A DNA stretch of 64,000 nt from Roseiconus nitratireducens (GCF_008629675.1 NZ_VWOX01000017.1:1-64000); one strand, 5' to 3'. Positions 43,650 to 53,026 are shown, numbered from the stretch's first letter. The notes: generated by a model not told the origin, from the letters alone. Made by a program: numbers and translations.

Positions 43650-46600
43650 TCACTCCGGCAACGGAACCTGCTTGGGACTCATCAGGTACTTGAACAAGTC
43701 TCGCACCTGCTGCTCAGTCATCGGCTCCAATTGCCCCTGAGGCATCAACGAGGCGTCGGAGGCAACCGACTGTTCGATCTCATCGCGAGGCAAGATCACT
43801 TTCTCCGTCGCAGTTTGGATCGTTACCGCGTCCTCGTTCTCCTCGGTCACGATGCCCGCGACAACGCGACCGTCGACGGTCAGGATCGACGTCATCTGGT
43901 AGGCGCGCCCGATCAGCGCTTGGGGTTCCAGAATGTTCTCCAACCAGTAGTTGATGTCGGTCCGATTGGCTCCGGTGATCGCCGGGCCGATCTCACCTCC
44001 GGTTCCGAACAGCTGGTGGCAGTTGCCACAGTTGGCCTGGTACAAGGCCCGACCCCGCGACGCGTCGGCGTCGGCGATCGACTGGCGGGTCAACAGATCG
44101 CGGTACTTCTTGTATTGCGCCTGCATGTCTTCGGAACTGGACCCGATTCTTCCCCACACCGTTTGCAGCCGGTCGTTCAACGCTGCATCGTCGAACTGGG
44201 TGATTTGGCGCACAATGAACGCCGGCACGTCCGCCGGCGGGATCTTTCCCGATTCCATGGCCGCAACCAGACTTTCTGCGAACGCGGGACGGGAGACCAG
44301 GGTTCCGAGCGCGGCGGTTTTGGTCGCGGAATCAAAGTTCTCAAATCCCGCGATCAAGGCCGGTGCGGTTTTCGGATCGTCAAAGGCGGCCAAAGCCGAG
44401 GCCGCCGTCGACGCGATTGCTGGATCGGACAACAACGGACGCAACTGCTCGGCAAGCGTCGGATCCTTGGCCGTCCGCAGCGACGCGAGTGCTTGCAGTC
44501 GCTTTTCAGCCGGCTGCTCAGAATCGGACAATACACGCCGAAAATGCGGCATCACCGCTTCGTCACCAAATTGCACGGCCAACGACCGCGCCAGTTCTAA
44601 AACACGCGGCGATTCCGACCGGGCAAGCAATTGGTACGCGGCGGGCCAGGATTCTGGCTTCGCGAGCCCGGCGCGGGATCGGACGGCCGCATCCAGTTCT
44701 TCCAAAACGGGCACACGCTGGGCGGCGTCCTGGTTGTCCGCCAATCGCGCAATCAACAACGATCGGCCCTCGGGAGTCTCGGTCAACCGGCGAAACGCCA
44801 ACCGCAACAGTCGGTTCCAGCCTGATTGGGAAAGCAATTCCAGCGCACGATCGGGCGTGGCGTCCATCGTGGGTTCGATGCCGTACCAAAGCAGGTAGGG
44901 AAGGTTCCGGTCGGATGCCGCAAACGGTTTGGACAGCAACCGCCCGGCAAGGATCAACCGATCCCCCACCGGCAAACTCTGAAGAATCGAGGCCAGGTGC
45001 CGCTGGACGACCAGGTCGTCCTCGTGTTCGGACAGTCGCTGCAGCGCAGTCAGTTCGCCGGCCTCCAGTCCGCCGGCGCGCTGGCCGATCAAGCGAACCG
45101 CCCAACCTCGGACGTGCGGATCTTCGTGGCCGAGCGACGAAATCACGTCGGCTGAGTCGAGACCGCCGATGACGTGCATCGCCCAAACCGCCCGGAGTCG
45201 ATCGCGCGTGTTGTCGGAATCTTCAAACCACTGAGACAAGGTCTCGGAAACGTGAGCTTTGTCCAGCTGACCGGCGGCCGATCGTTCTTGGAGAATGCGG
45301 CTGGCCTGCCGCGCGATCATGCCGTTGTCACTTGCCAGGCGATCGACCAACTCGCCGTCGGACTCCGCCCACAGGTCCATCCGCGGCGAACGGACGTCGC
45401 CATAGCGAATTCGGAACAAGCGTCCATCGGTGCGATTCCAAATGTCGTGATCGCGGTGGTGGCAGGTTTGCGGGTCTTGCCAGTCGGACGTGTACAGGGC
45501 ACCGTCGGGACCGACCATGATGCCCACACCGATCTCGTGGTGGTCACGGGCCAGCGCAAAGTCCGGCCGGTGAAGACCCACGAAACCCGATCCGTCCTTG
45601 GCGACGCTCTCACGTACGACGCGGTGGCCGTGCAAATTGTGGAAGAACAATTCGCCGCGGTATTTCTTGGGAAACACGTCCGCGTTGTAAATGGCCAAAC
45701 CGCAGTGGGCGTGGCCGCCTCCAAGAATGGAAGTATCCAGGCCGGACGCCGGACGCAATTCTCGATTCTCGCCCCAAAAAGCGTGTTCGCGAATGTTTCC
45801 GGTGTAATGGGAGTGGTCCGCGATGGTCTTGATGTCTTCGTACGTGGACGAGTTGAAGTGGCGACCGCCCTGCCGCTGGTAACGTCCCCCTTGAATCATG
45901 TGATACAGGTGCGGGATCACGCAGGCGGAAATGAAGCATTCGCCGTGCTGATCGAAATCAACGCCCCAAGGATTGCTGGTTCCGTGCGCGAACACCTCAA
46001 ATCGATGATCGGTCGGGTGATACCGCCAGACTCCTGCGTTCAGCGGCACCCGCTGTTCGTCGGCCGTCCCCGGCTTGCCAACGCGGGAGTGCGTGAAGAC
46101 ACCGTGGCAACCATACAACCAACCGTCCGGGCCCCAGGTGAAACTGTTCAACGTTTCGTGCGTGTCTTCGTATCCCCAGCCGTCCAACAAGACTTCTGGC
46201 GGACCATCGGGCACGTCATCGCGGTCGGCATCGGGGATGAATAACAGTTGCGGCGCGGCACCGATGAACACACCGCCGAATCCGACCTCGATCCCGCTTG
46301 CCAGATTCAATCCCTCCGTGAAGACCTTGCGGCTGTCGAACGTCCCGTCGCCGTCAGTGTCTTCCAGAATCAGCACCCGATCCTGCCCTTCGCCATCGGG
46401 GGCTTTCGTCGGATACGTGTGGCCTTCGACCACCCAAATGCGGCCGCGGGCATCAAAGCACATGGCGATCGGCTGCGTCAGCTCCGGCTCACTGGCGATC
46501 AAATCCACTGAAAAGCCATCGGGAACCATCATCTGCGCGGCCGCCTGATCCGGCGCCAGGCCCTCGGCATACGTGGACTGATCCCGTCCTTCGGTTTCCT

Positions 46601-47882
46601 GCCAACGCTCCGGACGCTCTCCGGCGGCCGCGTCGCGTTGAAAGTGCAGGGTCAATCCGTTCTTGCTGCAGGAAACCACGTCCAATTTGGCGTCACCGTT
46701 CAGATCCGCCAGGGTGATGTCGACACCGACACCCGAATCGTCGTGAACCTTGTACGGCACGAACTCCACGCCCTGGCCCGACCGAGTGCACCGGAACCAG
46801 TACAGCACCGGGGATTGCAACCCGCCGGGATCGTGGCCTCCGTGAGCCATCCAGCGTTTCCCCGTCACGATGTCTTTTAGCCCGTCGCCATCCACATCGC
46901 GCAATGCGACCGCGTGCAGTTGGCTGAACGCGACGCCGTACGGATTGTCCGTTGACGAATCGGACATGATCGTGTGCTTGCGGAATGATCCGTCGTCGGA
47001 TTGCTCGAACCAGGCCAGCCCGTAACCGTGGGCGTCCAACGATGTGACCAGATCGTTGTCGCCATCGCCGTCGATGTCCTCGACACAGATCTGGGCACCG
47101 CCACCGACTTGTTCCGGCGGCGCCCACCGATGTCGTTGCCAAAGCTGGCCTTCATCGGCGGTCGACGGTTGCTGCCACCAGAACGCTTGATTGATGACAT
47201 CCAGACGCCCATCACCGTTGACGTCCCCAACTCCCAATGCGTGCTCGAAGCGTCCTGCGCAGGTTCCCGGGCGACTGACCGGATGCCAGGTCCAGAGCTC
47301 GGTGGCATCGGCCCCCGCAGAATAATAGCCGTACTGCGTCTCGTTCCCGCATACGATTTCCGGCAAGCCACCCGGCACCAGATCGATGATCGCCGGCGAT
47401 TCGTTGTCGACGGCGGCAGTGATTTCATGGATGTCCCAAGCTTGATCCAGCGATTCGTGTCCGGGATTGACGTACAACCGCGCCGGGGTGCCGGGGAATC
47501 CGATCGAGATCACGTCATTGGCACCGTCCTTGTTGACGTCGATGACGTGGCTGAAAAATTGGTCGCTGTACTGTCGCACGGCAAAGGACTTGGCCGGAGC
47601 GATTTCACGGGGTTGGTCAAATTGGGGCCCGGGGTACCAAAGGGTTCCCTCCACCACGTCGGCATGGCCATCACCGTTCAGATCACCGACAGATGCACCC
47701 TCGGCATGGAAGGTTCGATGAATCCGCCGGCTGTCCCAACCGTGCGAGTCGGCTTCCGGCGTGCCGCTTGCCGGAACGTCTTCCGTCTTCTCAGCGAACG
47801 CGTCTCGTGGCGCAGCGGCCACGGTGACGGAGATGAAAGCCAGCAGCAGGAGCGAGCGGAAACGAAAGACAAACCGGGGCAT
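43650..47882 (-). CDS. Giant secreted PVC-type protein: VCBS repeats, membrane-bound dehydrogenase propeller, HEAT repeats, cytochrome c
   Basis: A 1410-residue exported protein with a signal peptide (MPRFVFRFRSLLLLAFISV...). The first 420 residues hold six VCBS/FG-GAP calcium-binding motifs (DLNGDGHAD, DVNKDGAND, DVNGDGRLD, DIDGDGDND, DVDGDGLKD, DLNGDAKLD). A beta-propeller of the planctomycete membrane-bound dehydrogenase type follows, beginning near PDGFSVDLIASEPEL. Next come HEAT-like helical repeats. A C-terminal PVC-type cytochrome domain has one haem motif (CGNCH). Such proteins are abundant in planctomycetes and are thought to oxidise sugars or polysaccharide products, but no substrate is proven. 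The ATG at 47882 is chosen; the frame continues upstream through the 36-bp repeats without homology. Confidence 0.9.
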   Translation of the reverse strand: MPRFVFRFRSLLLLAFISVTVAAAPRDAFAEKTEDVPASGTPEADSHGWDSRRIHRTFHAEGASVGDLNGDGHADVVEGTLWYPGPQFDQPREIAPAKSFAVRQYSDQFFSHVIDVNKDGANDVISIGFPGTPARLYVNPGHESLDQAWDIHEITAAVDNESPAIIDLVPGGLPEIVCGNETQYGYYSAGADATELWTWHPVSRPGTCAGRFEHALGVGDVNGDGRLDVINQAFWWQQPSTADEGQLWQRHRWAPPEQVGGGAQICVEDIDGDGDNDLVTSLDAHGYGLAWFEQSDDGSFRKHTIMSDSSTDNPYGVAFSQLHAVALRDVDGDGLKDIVTGKRWMAHGGHDPGGLQSPVLYWFRCTRSGQGVEFVPYKVHDDSGVGVDITLADLNGDAKLDVVSCSKNGLTLHFQRDAAAGERPERWQETEGRDQSTYAEGLAPDQAAAQMMVPDGFSVDLIASEPELTQPIAMCFDARGRIWVVEGHTYPTKAPDGEGQDRVLILEDTDGDGTFDSRKVFTEGLNLASGIEVGFGGVFIGAAPQLLFIPDADRDDVPDGPPEVLLDGWGYEDTHETLNSFTWGPDGWLYGCHGVFTHSRVGKPGTADEQRVPLNAGVWRYHPTDHRFEVFAHGTSNPWGVDFDQHGECFISACVIPHLYHMIQGGRYQRQGGRHFNSSTYEDIKTIADHSHYTGNIREHAFWGENRELRPASGLDTSILGGGHAHCGLAIYNADVFPKKYRGELFFHNLHGHRVVRESVAKDGSGFVGLHRPDFALARDHHEIGVGIMVGPDGALYTSDWQDPQTCHHRDHDIWNRTDGRLFRIRYGDVRSPRMDLWAESDGELVDRLASDNGMIARQASRILQERSAAGQLDKAHVSETLSQWFEDSDNTRDRLRAVWAMHVIGGLDSADVISSLGHEDPHVRGWAVRLIGQRAGGLEAGELTALQRLSEHEDDLVVQRHLASILQSLPVGDRLILAGRLLSKPFAASDRNLPYLLWYGIEPTMDATPDRALELLSQSGWNRLLRLAFRRLTETPEGRSLLIARLADNQDAAQRVPVLEELDAAVRSRAGLAKPESWPAAYQLLARSESPRVLELARSLAVQFGDEAVMPHFRRVLSDSEQPAEKRLQALASLRTAKDPTLAEQLRPLLSDPAIASTAASALAAFDDPKTAPALIAGFENFDSATKTAALGTLVSRPAFAESLVAAMESGKIPPADVPAFIVRQITQFDDAALNDRLQTVWGRIGSSSEDMQAQYKKYRDLLTRQSIADADASRGRALYQANCGNCHQLFGTGGEIGPAITGANRTDINYWLENILEPQALIGRAYQMTSILTVDGRVVAGIVTEENEDAVTIQTATEKVILPRDEIEQSVASDASLMPQGQLEPMTEQQVRDLFKYLMSPKQVPLPE

Positions 47883-48126
47883 GAGCGGTTTCCGATTGGG
47901 GGAGGGGAGAGCGGTGGGGTCTCGGCTGATCCAAAGCGACTTCGCCAAAGCCGCCGAAGCACGCAACGGACGGCGTCCGTTTGGCGGAACTGACGTCGAT
48001 GCGAGTTCGTTCGGCGTTTGGCCCCGATGCGGGGTCAATCCAGTGACCGCGAGAAAAACCCGATCGCCGCGGGGACAACCCAGTGTAGTTGCGACGCGAT
48101 CGTCACGGCTTGGCTGTCGCAACCCG

Positions 48127-48270
48127 ACCACCGTCTGGCGACGGTGGCTACATTGGCTTTGGACCACCGTCTGGCGACGGTGGCTACGTTGGTTTTGAAC
48201 CACCGTCTGGCGACGGTGGCTACGTTGGTTTTTGACCACCGTCTGGCGACGGTGGCTACAATGGTTTTCG
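48127..48270. repeat. 36-bp tandem repeat, four copies, each with a hairpin
   Basis: Units begin at 48127, 48163, 48199 and 48235. Each contains CCACCGTC-TGGC-GACGGTGG, an 8-bp stem with a TGGC loop, followed by an AT-richer spacer (CTACGTTGGTTTTGA and variants). The same core hairpin recurs at 138-151, 296-309 and 61792-61805. The spacers are nearly identical, so this is not a CRISPR array. The gap 47883-48311 contains nothing else that I can support. It lies 5' of the giant dehydrogenase gene and 3' of the Gfo/Idh/MocA gene. Confidence 0.9.
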
Positions 48271-48311
48271 TGTCGGCGCCCGCTTCGGGCAACGTTGGCT
48301 CTGGAGAGAGA

Positions 48312-49433
48312 TCAACGCTGCAATGTGAACTCGGGCAGGTTGACGATTTGACCGCCCTGCTTGGCCGATTCATGGGCACACAATCCGACGCAGGTCCAGT
48401 TAGCGCTGGTCACGGCGTTCGGCCAGGGATCACGATCTTCCACCAACGCCGAAACCATCTCGTGGACCAGGTGCGGGTGCGAGCCACCATGTCCGCCACC
48501 TTGCACGAAGGAAAGGTGTTCGGTGTCATGGATTTCCGAAGGCAACGTGAACTTCTGAATCTCCTTCGGCAACAGGTGGGCAAAATCCGGAACTTCGACC
48601 TTCTGGGCGATCTCCGGTTCCGGCTTCTTGGCCGTGTGCATCACGTGCGGCTCGTTCTCGATCAGCGTCCATTCAAAGCTCTTCTTCGTGCCGTAAACGT
48701 CAAAGCTTTCACGATATTGGCGGGCGACGTCGTACAGGAACCGCCAGATGTGGGCGGACACGTCGCTGTCCTTTAGCTTGATGTGACAGGTTTCGACCGC
48801 GAACGAATTGCCGGACTTCTTGGCGATGTCGTCGCGCACCGTCCCCGAGCCGAAGCAGCTGACGTATTCGGCCAGTGCGTCGGTCAATCCCAGACAGGGA
48901 CTGACGACGTGCGTGGCGTAGTGCATCGGGATCATGGCTTCCCAGTAGCTTGGCCAGCCGTCCATGTCTTGCGGATGCGAGGCGGCTAAGTGCTGGATCT
49001 TTCCCAGCTCTCCTTTCTCATACAGATCCTTGATGAACAGGAACTCGCGGCTGTACACCACGGTCTCCGCCATCATGTACTTCAATCCGGTCTGTTTGAC
49101 CTTTTCAACAATCTGCCGACACTCGTCGATCGTGGTCGCCATCGGGACGGTGCACATCACGTGCTTTCCGGCATCGAGCGCCTTGAGCGACATCCAGGCG
49201 TGATCCGGAATGGGACTGTTGATATGAACGAAATCAATGTCCGGGTCTGCCAGAACCTGATCGTATTCGGTGTAACGACGCTCGATCCCGAACTGGTCGC
49301 CGGTCTTGGCCAGTTCCGTCTCGTTTCGCCGACAGATCGCAATGACTTCGGCGTTGGGATGAGCGTTGTAGATCGGCAAGAACTCGGCGCCAAAACCGAG
49401 CCCTACCATCGCGACGCGAACGGTATCTGACAT
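48312..49433 (-). CDS. Gfo/Idh/MocA family oxidoreductase
   Basis: A 373-residue cytoplasmic NAD(P)-dependent oxidoreductase. The Rossmann motif is VAMVGLGFGAEFLP, and the segment DAGKHVMCTVPMA matches the AGKHVxCEKPxA region, with Thr-Val in place of the usual Glu-Lys. That loses the conserved Lys of the EKP motif, so catalysis may differ. There is no Tat signal, unlike many planctomycete relatives. Substrates in the family are sugars, inositols or their derivatives; none can be assigned. Start 49433 is an ATG with the typical N-terminus. Confidence 0.9.
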   Translation of the reverse strand: MSDTVRVAMVGLGFGAEFLPIYNAHPNAEVIAICRRNETELAKTGDQFGIERRYTEYDQVLADPDIDFVHINSPIPDHAWMSLKALDAGKHVMCTVPMATTIDECRQIVEKVKQTGLKYMMAETVVYSREFLFIKDLYEKGELGKIQHLAASHPQDMDGWPSYWEAMIPMHYATHVVSPCLGLTDALAEYVSCFGSGTVRDDIAKKSGNSFAVETCHIKLKDSDVSAHIWRFLYDVARQYRESFDVYGTKKSFEWTLIENEPHVMHTAKKPEPEIAQKVEVPDFAHLLPKEIQKFTLPSEIHDTEHLSFVQGGGHGGSHPHLVHEMVSALVEDRDPWPNAVTSANWTCVGLCAHESAKQGGQIVNLPEFTLQR

Positions 49434-49575
49434 GACAAATCCTGGAGGAAGGGGGGAGCGGGAAAGGCAGCCAAAATACCAGATGTCGTGGCGACAAAAA
49501 ATCAGGGGCGGATTTTGGTCACGTGATCCACGGTCGACCCAGCCAGCCCACCGTCCGTGCGACGAAGCGGTCGAT

Positions 49576-50664
49576 TCAGTTCGCAGTTGCCAATTGCGCG
49601 ACACGCCGGCTGGAGCGGCGACGCCAGATGAAGCCGTCCAGCACGTAGTGCGTGATCTGTGGGACCGCCAGCAGCGGCACCAGCACCGCTTCGACCGATT
49701 GCAGGTCCCAAGGGCTGCCGAACAGCCACGAACGTTCGTGCCACAGGCCGCGATCCCAAACCAATTCCTCGATGTATGCCAGGATCCAAATCAGTCCGAT
49801 GAATCGAACGATTGCTTGAAGGCTGCGGCGGCGCGTTGAGACCGACGAACCACTACGATCGCCCGCTTGCACGCTGCGGTGGTACCAATACACCAGGACC
49901 ATGTACGGGATCCCGTGGATGATCACGTTGGTGACCGTGAATGCGTAGTCCGAATTGAAAGTGATGATTCCCACGTACCAGCAGACGGCCGTCGTGGCGA
50001 CGACCAGATCTTTGCCAGGATTCAAATGGTGCTTCCGGACTGCGAGCACAAGCGACTTGGCGACGTAGGCTGAGAGCGTCACCCAATAGATCGGAGCCAG
50101 CCAGCGCGACCAATCGAATGAGAACCTGGCAAAGTCGTCCGGCCGAAACCACCAGAACTCACGCGGCAGATGGCAGTGCCAGTACGCCAGCGGGTACAGC
50201 GTGGCCAGGTAGATCGCTGCGGTGTCGATTCGCCGGCCCCACCGATCCGTCTCACCGGCTTTGCTGCGGTACAGCGCGACCCATCCGAATTGCTGGCGAA
50301 CGAAATGAAACACGGCCAAGTAGGCAAGACAGCGCCAGAACAGATCGATGCTTTCGGAGTACAGGGCCCAGCTGATCGCCCAGGCGAGCGCCGGCGTCAA
50401 ACCGTACAACCAGGGTCGTCGGGAAAGTTCTTTGCGATCGAAATAGACTCGGAAACCAGTCGCGTAGACGTGAGCCACGTCGATCAGCAGGATCGCCACC
50501 ACCCAGGCCCAGCTGGGCGTGTCCTGATGCAGCCAGCCAAACAGCCCACCGATCAACAGCAGGCACCCGGCCAGGGCTGCGCTGCCGCCGAATGCCAGCA
50601 AGTCGACCGGTCCGCTGAACAGCCAGGGCAATTCGCGTGGACGGGATTCGGCTTCAGAACTCAT
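49576..50664 (-). CDS. Conserved multi-pass membrane protein of unknown function
   Basis: A 362-residue integral membrane protein with about eight or nine predicted helices. Conserved-looking His/aromatic clusters occur near membrane borders (DVAHVYATGFRVYFD; HFVRQQFGW; HCHLPREFWWF; IIHGIPYMVLVYWYHR; ITHYVLDGFIWR). They could bind metal or haem, but no family was recognised. The start codon is ATG. It lies 142 bp upstream of the Gfo/Idh/MocA gene on the same strand. Confidence 0.75.
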   Translation of the reverse strand: MSSEAESRPRELPWLFSGPVDLLAFGGSAALAGCLLLIGGLFGWLHQDTPSWAWVVAILLIDVAHVYATGFRVYFDRKELSRRPWLYGLTPALAWAISWALYSESIDLFWRCLAYLAVFHFVRQQFGWVALYRSKAGETDRWGRRIDTAAIYLATLYPLAYWHCHLPREFWWFRPDDFARFSFDWSRWLAPIYWVTLSAYVAKSLVLAVRKHHLNPGKDLVVATTAVCWYVGIITFNSDYAFTVTNVIIHGIPYMVLVYWYHRSVQAGDRSGSSVSTRRRSLQAIVRFIGLIWILAYIEELVWDRGLWHERSWLFGSPWDLQSVEAVLVPLLAVPQITHYVLDGFIWRRRSSRRVAQLATAN

Positions 50665-50870
50665 GTCCGCAATTCTAGTGGTTCATCCGCATCCAAACGA
50701 CGCTTTTAACCAGACTACCCAAGGATCCAGGGCAACCCAGTCTGCCATCGAGAAATGACCGGCCGCAATCTGGGATTGATTCACCACGAGGGTTTGGTGC
50801 ATGCTGCCGAGACGTTTCCCCCCGCTCAGGCAACCTGAGCGTCTCCCATCCCTGCGAGAGCATTCGACCG

Positions 50871-51590
50871 GTGGCTGTCCTGATCACCTGTGAAGCGGCG
50901 GGCGAGTCGCTTCCACATTTGATGGTCGGAACCGCGTCGCCCCTCGGCCCAGCATGCAGTTCCGAATTCGGCTCCGTGGCCGATCGCTACGGCGGCGAAA
51001 TTTCCCAGACCCTGGCGGAGGCGTTGCATGCGCCACTGATTCGAAACCCATTTCGTCACGACGTGATCGATGTCAGTCGATCGTTGCGACATCCACGCCT
51101 GTTCGGCCCCTCGACGAAGAATCTATCGCCGCAGCAAAAGCAGTGGCTGATCGAAACCATTCACCGGCCGTACCGCCGCCAAGTCCAGTCGGCGATCAAA
51201 CGAATCACCCAGCAGTTCACGTTTGCGGTCCACATCTCGGTGAGGACCTTTGCGGCCAGCGTCGGCGGAAAACCTCGCCGCACCGATGTCGGGCTGCTGT
51301 ACGATCCGGCCCGCCCCAATGAAGTCGACTTTTGTTTGGACTGGATCGACGAGCTCTACGAAATCTCGCCGTATCTGAAAGTCCGGCGCAATTATCCGCG
51401 TCGCGGGACGGTGGACAGTTTGACCAAGGCGATGCGCGCTCGGTTCCCCGCCGATTGCTACTTGGGAATCGAACTTTGGCTCAATCGCGCCTGGGCTGCG
51501 CGTCGAGGGCGGCTGCGTGACGAAGCGATCAACGCGCTGTGCCACTCGCTGCAGATGACCGTTGGCATTCCCGCCAGCGAGGCGGCCTGA
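50871..51590 (+). CDS. N-formylglutamate amidohydrolase-like protein
   Basis: A 239-residue protein of the N-formylglutamate amidohydrolase superfamily. Supporting segments are the N-terminal LITCEAAGESLP (family VTCEHAGN), FAVHISVRTF (family HLSVHTF) and TDVGLLYDPARPNE. In the first segment the usual His after Glu is Ala, so one zinc ligand may be missing and activity is uncertain. The start is GTG at 50871. The real substrate is unknown. Confidence 0.78.
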   Translation: MAVLITCEAAGESLPHLMVGTASPLGPACSSEFGSVADRYGGEISQTLAEALHAPLIRNPFRHDVIDVSRSLRHPRLFGPSTKNLSPQQKQWLIETIHRPYRRQVQSAIKRITQQFTFAVHISVRTFAASVGGKPRRTDVGLLYDPARPNEVDFCLDWIDELYEISPYLKVRRNYPRRGTVDSLTKAMRARFPADCYLGIELWLNRAWAARRGRLRDEAINALCHSLQMTVGIPASEAA

Positions 51591-51626
51591 GCGGAGCGTT
51601 GGCGCGGTCGGTTTCTCGGGTTTGCC

Positions 51627-51787
51627 GGCAGGCGGGAGCCTGCCATGCATCGGGTTCCAAGGCAGGAGCCTTGGAACCAGGGTCCCACTCGTTCCCAGGC
51701 TCCCGCCTGGGAACGCACTGCACGCTGGCTCCGCCAGCTTTCCGCCAGCCATCTCAGCTCTCGTTCCCAGGCTCCCGCCTGGGAACG
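51627..51787. repeat. Cluster of hairpins with tetraloops between convergent genes
   Basis: Four strong hairpins lie in a row: GGCAGGC-GGGA-GCCTGCC (51627-51644), GGTTCCAAGGC-AGGA-GCCTTGGAACC (51653-51678), and CGTTCCCAGGC-TCCC-GCCTGGGAACG at 51690-51715 and again at 51762-51787. The last two belong to a 72-bp direct repeat that also includes CTGGC-TCC-GCCAG. The cluster fills the gap 51591-51897 between convergent stops. It may be a bidirectional terminator built from a repeat family. Confidence 0.85.
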
Positions 51788-51897
51788 CCACTGCACGCTG
51801 GCTCCGCCAGCTTTCCGCAGCACGGGGTCAGCCAACGCCTCGCGCCAGACGTCACCCGGATCGCCAATCGCCCGGCCTTTCGCATCGCCGCTGACGC

Positions 51898-52686
51898 CTA
51901 ACCTTTCCGCAACACCGCCTCGGCCCACAGACTGGGATCTTCGGTCACCGGGTACTCGGGTCCCGCCGCCAACGTCTGCCAACCCAGTTCCCGGTCGATC
52001 ACGGCGTAGTACAGGGAGATTCGCATCCCGTCGTCGGGATCAAAACCCGTCAGAGCCGACGTGGGGATCAGCCCCGACAACTCGTAACCGTCATGCCGTG
52101 GAAACGCTTTGATCAAAAGCGTCTCCGGTCCGATCGGCTTGGGATTCGCCCGAGCACGATGAATTTCAATCATCGAAGCGACCGGCTTTTCACGCTTGGG
52201 TCCGCCACCGGCGGGCATGAACAAGAACCGGTGACAGTACTGCGTCGCCCGGTGAATGCCGGGACTGCAACGTGTGTCGATCCAGAAATGGAACCCGTCA
52301 CTTTCATCCAATCGGGTCTCGCGACACCACGGCACTTGGCGTTTGCCGTTGACCATCACGTGGATGCCGATGCCGGCATCGGACCAAGCGATGCGGACGT
52401 CGGAAAAAACCGATCGGCCCGCAAGAGCGCCGAACGAAGGCAAGCGACAGCTTTCCGGCAGCTGCAAACCACGCGCTCCCCAATCCAAGGACGCCCGACG
52501 CAGTTCCAGCTCGAACCGGAACAACAACGTCGGATCGATGAAGTCTTTCGTTTTGGACTTGGATTCAGCCAGCGGACGATCTCCCTTACGGTCCGGTTGC
52601 GGGGCGCTCGGCGGACGGGGGCGGTGGTGAGGCGGGATGACCGGAAGCGCCCGACTGACCCGATTGAAGTGCGTGAGTGATCGCAT
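51898..52686 (-). CDS. Hypothetical protein with CBM9-like fold
   Basis: A 262-residue protein. After a Pro/Arg-rich N-terminal segment, the region from about residue 45 resembles CBM9-like/DOMON carbohydrate-binding domains as found in planctomycetes (FSDVRIAWSDAGIGIHVMV; DGFHFWIDTR; a late GYELSGLIPTSALTGF). No signal peptide is seen, so it may act in the cytoplasm. The only good start is ATG 52686, which overlaps the previous gene by 101 bp. The function is unknown. Confidence 0.7.
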   Translation of the reverse strand: MRSLTHFNRVSRALPVIPPHHRPRPPSAPQPDRKGDRPLAESKSKTKDFIDPTLLFRFELELRRASLDWGARGLQLPESCRLPSFGALAGRSVFSDVRIAWSDAGIGIHVMVNGKRQVPWCRETRLDESDGFHFWIDTRCSPGIHRATQYCHRFLFMPAGGGPKREKPVASMIEIHRARANPKPIGPETLLIKAFPRHDGYELSGLIPTSALTGFDPDDGMRISLYYAVIDRELGWQTLAAGPEYPVTEDPSLWAEAVLRKG

Positions 52687-53026
52687 TCAGCGCCAGCCGC
52701 AGCGAGCGGGCGGCCATCACAAAGTTGGTGTGCCCGCTGACTTCCGGTTGGATTTCTTCGTACAGCTCCGTCGCTTTGCGAAGTCGTGACAACTTCTTTT
52801 TGGCCATCTTCAGGTATTGCGAATCATCCGACTCCTCCAGCGGACCGACCGCCAGAATGAAATCGTAGATGTCACGAACCACCCCGCGAAGCTCTTCGTC
52901 GTCTTCGGATTCGTCGGCATGTTTTAAAAACGTGCGGACCATCCAAAGGTGCGTGACCTGGTCGTTGATCGCCAGGACGGATGCGGCTCTGGGAGCCGGA
53001 CGGGCGGTGGATTCAGAATCCGTCAT
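52586..53026 (-). CDS. Small helical hypothetical protein (planctomycete type)
   Basis: A 146-residue, largely helical protein (VTHLWMVRTFLKHADESEDD; YLKMAKKKLSRLRKATELYEEI) ending in a Pro/Ser/Ala-rich tail. No domain was recognised. ATG 53026 lies 5 nt after the stop of the upstream membrane protein gene, so the two are coupled; a TTG at 53035 is less likely. Its 3' end overlaps the CBM9-like gene by 101 bp, where its tail is low complexity. Confidence 0.7.
   Translation of the reverse strand: MTDSESTARPAPRAASVLAINDQVTHLWMVRTFLKHADESEDDEELRGVVRDIYDFILAVGPLEESDDSQYLKMAKKKLSRLRKATELYEEIQPEVSGHTNFVMAARSLRLALNAITHALQSGQSGASGHPASPPPPSAERPATGP

Noticed and set aside
47883..48239. N-terminal extension of the giant dehydrogenase with 12-residue peptide repeats
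   Set aside because: It is only the 36-bp DNA repeat in frame (36 is divisible by three); a proper signal peptide starts at 47882.
48127..48270. Possible CRISPR array
   Set aside because: Four units follow each other with no unique spacers, and no cas genes are present.
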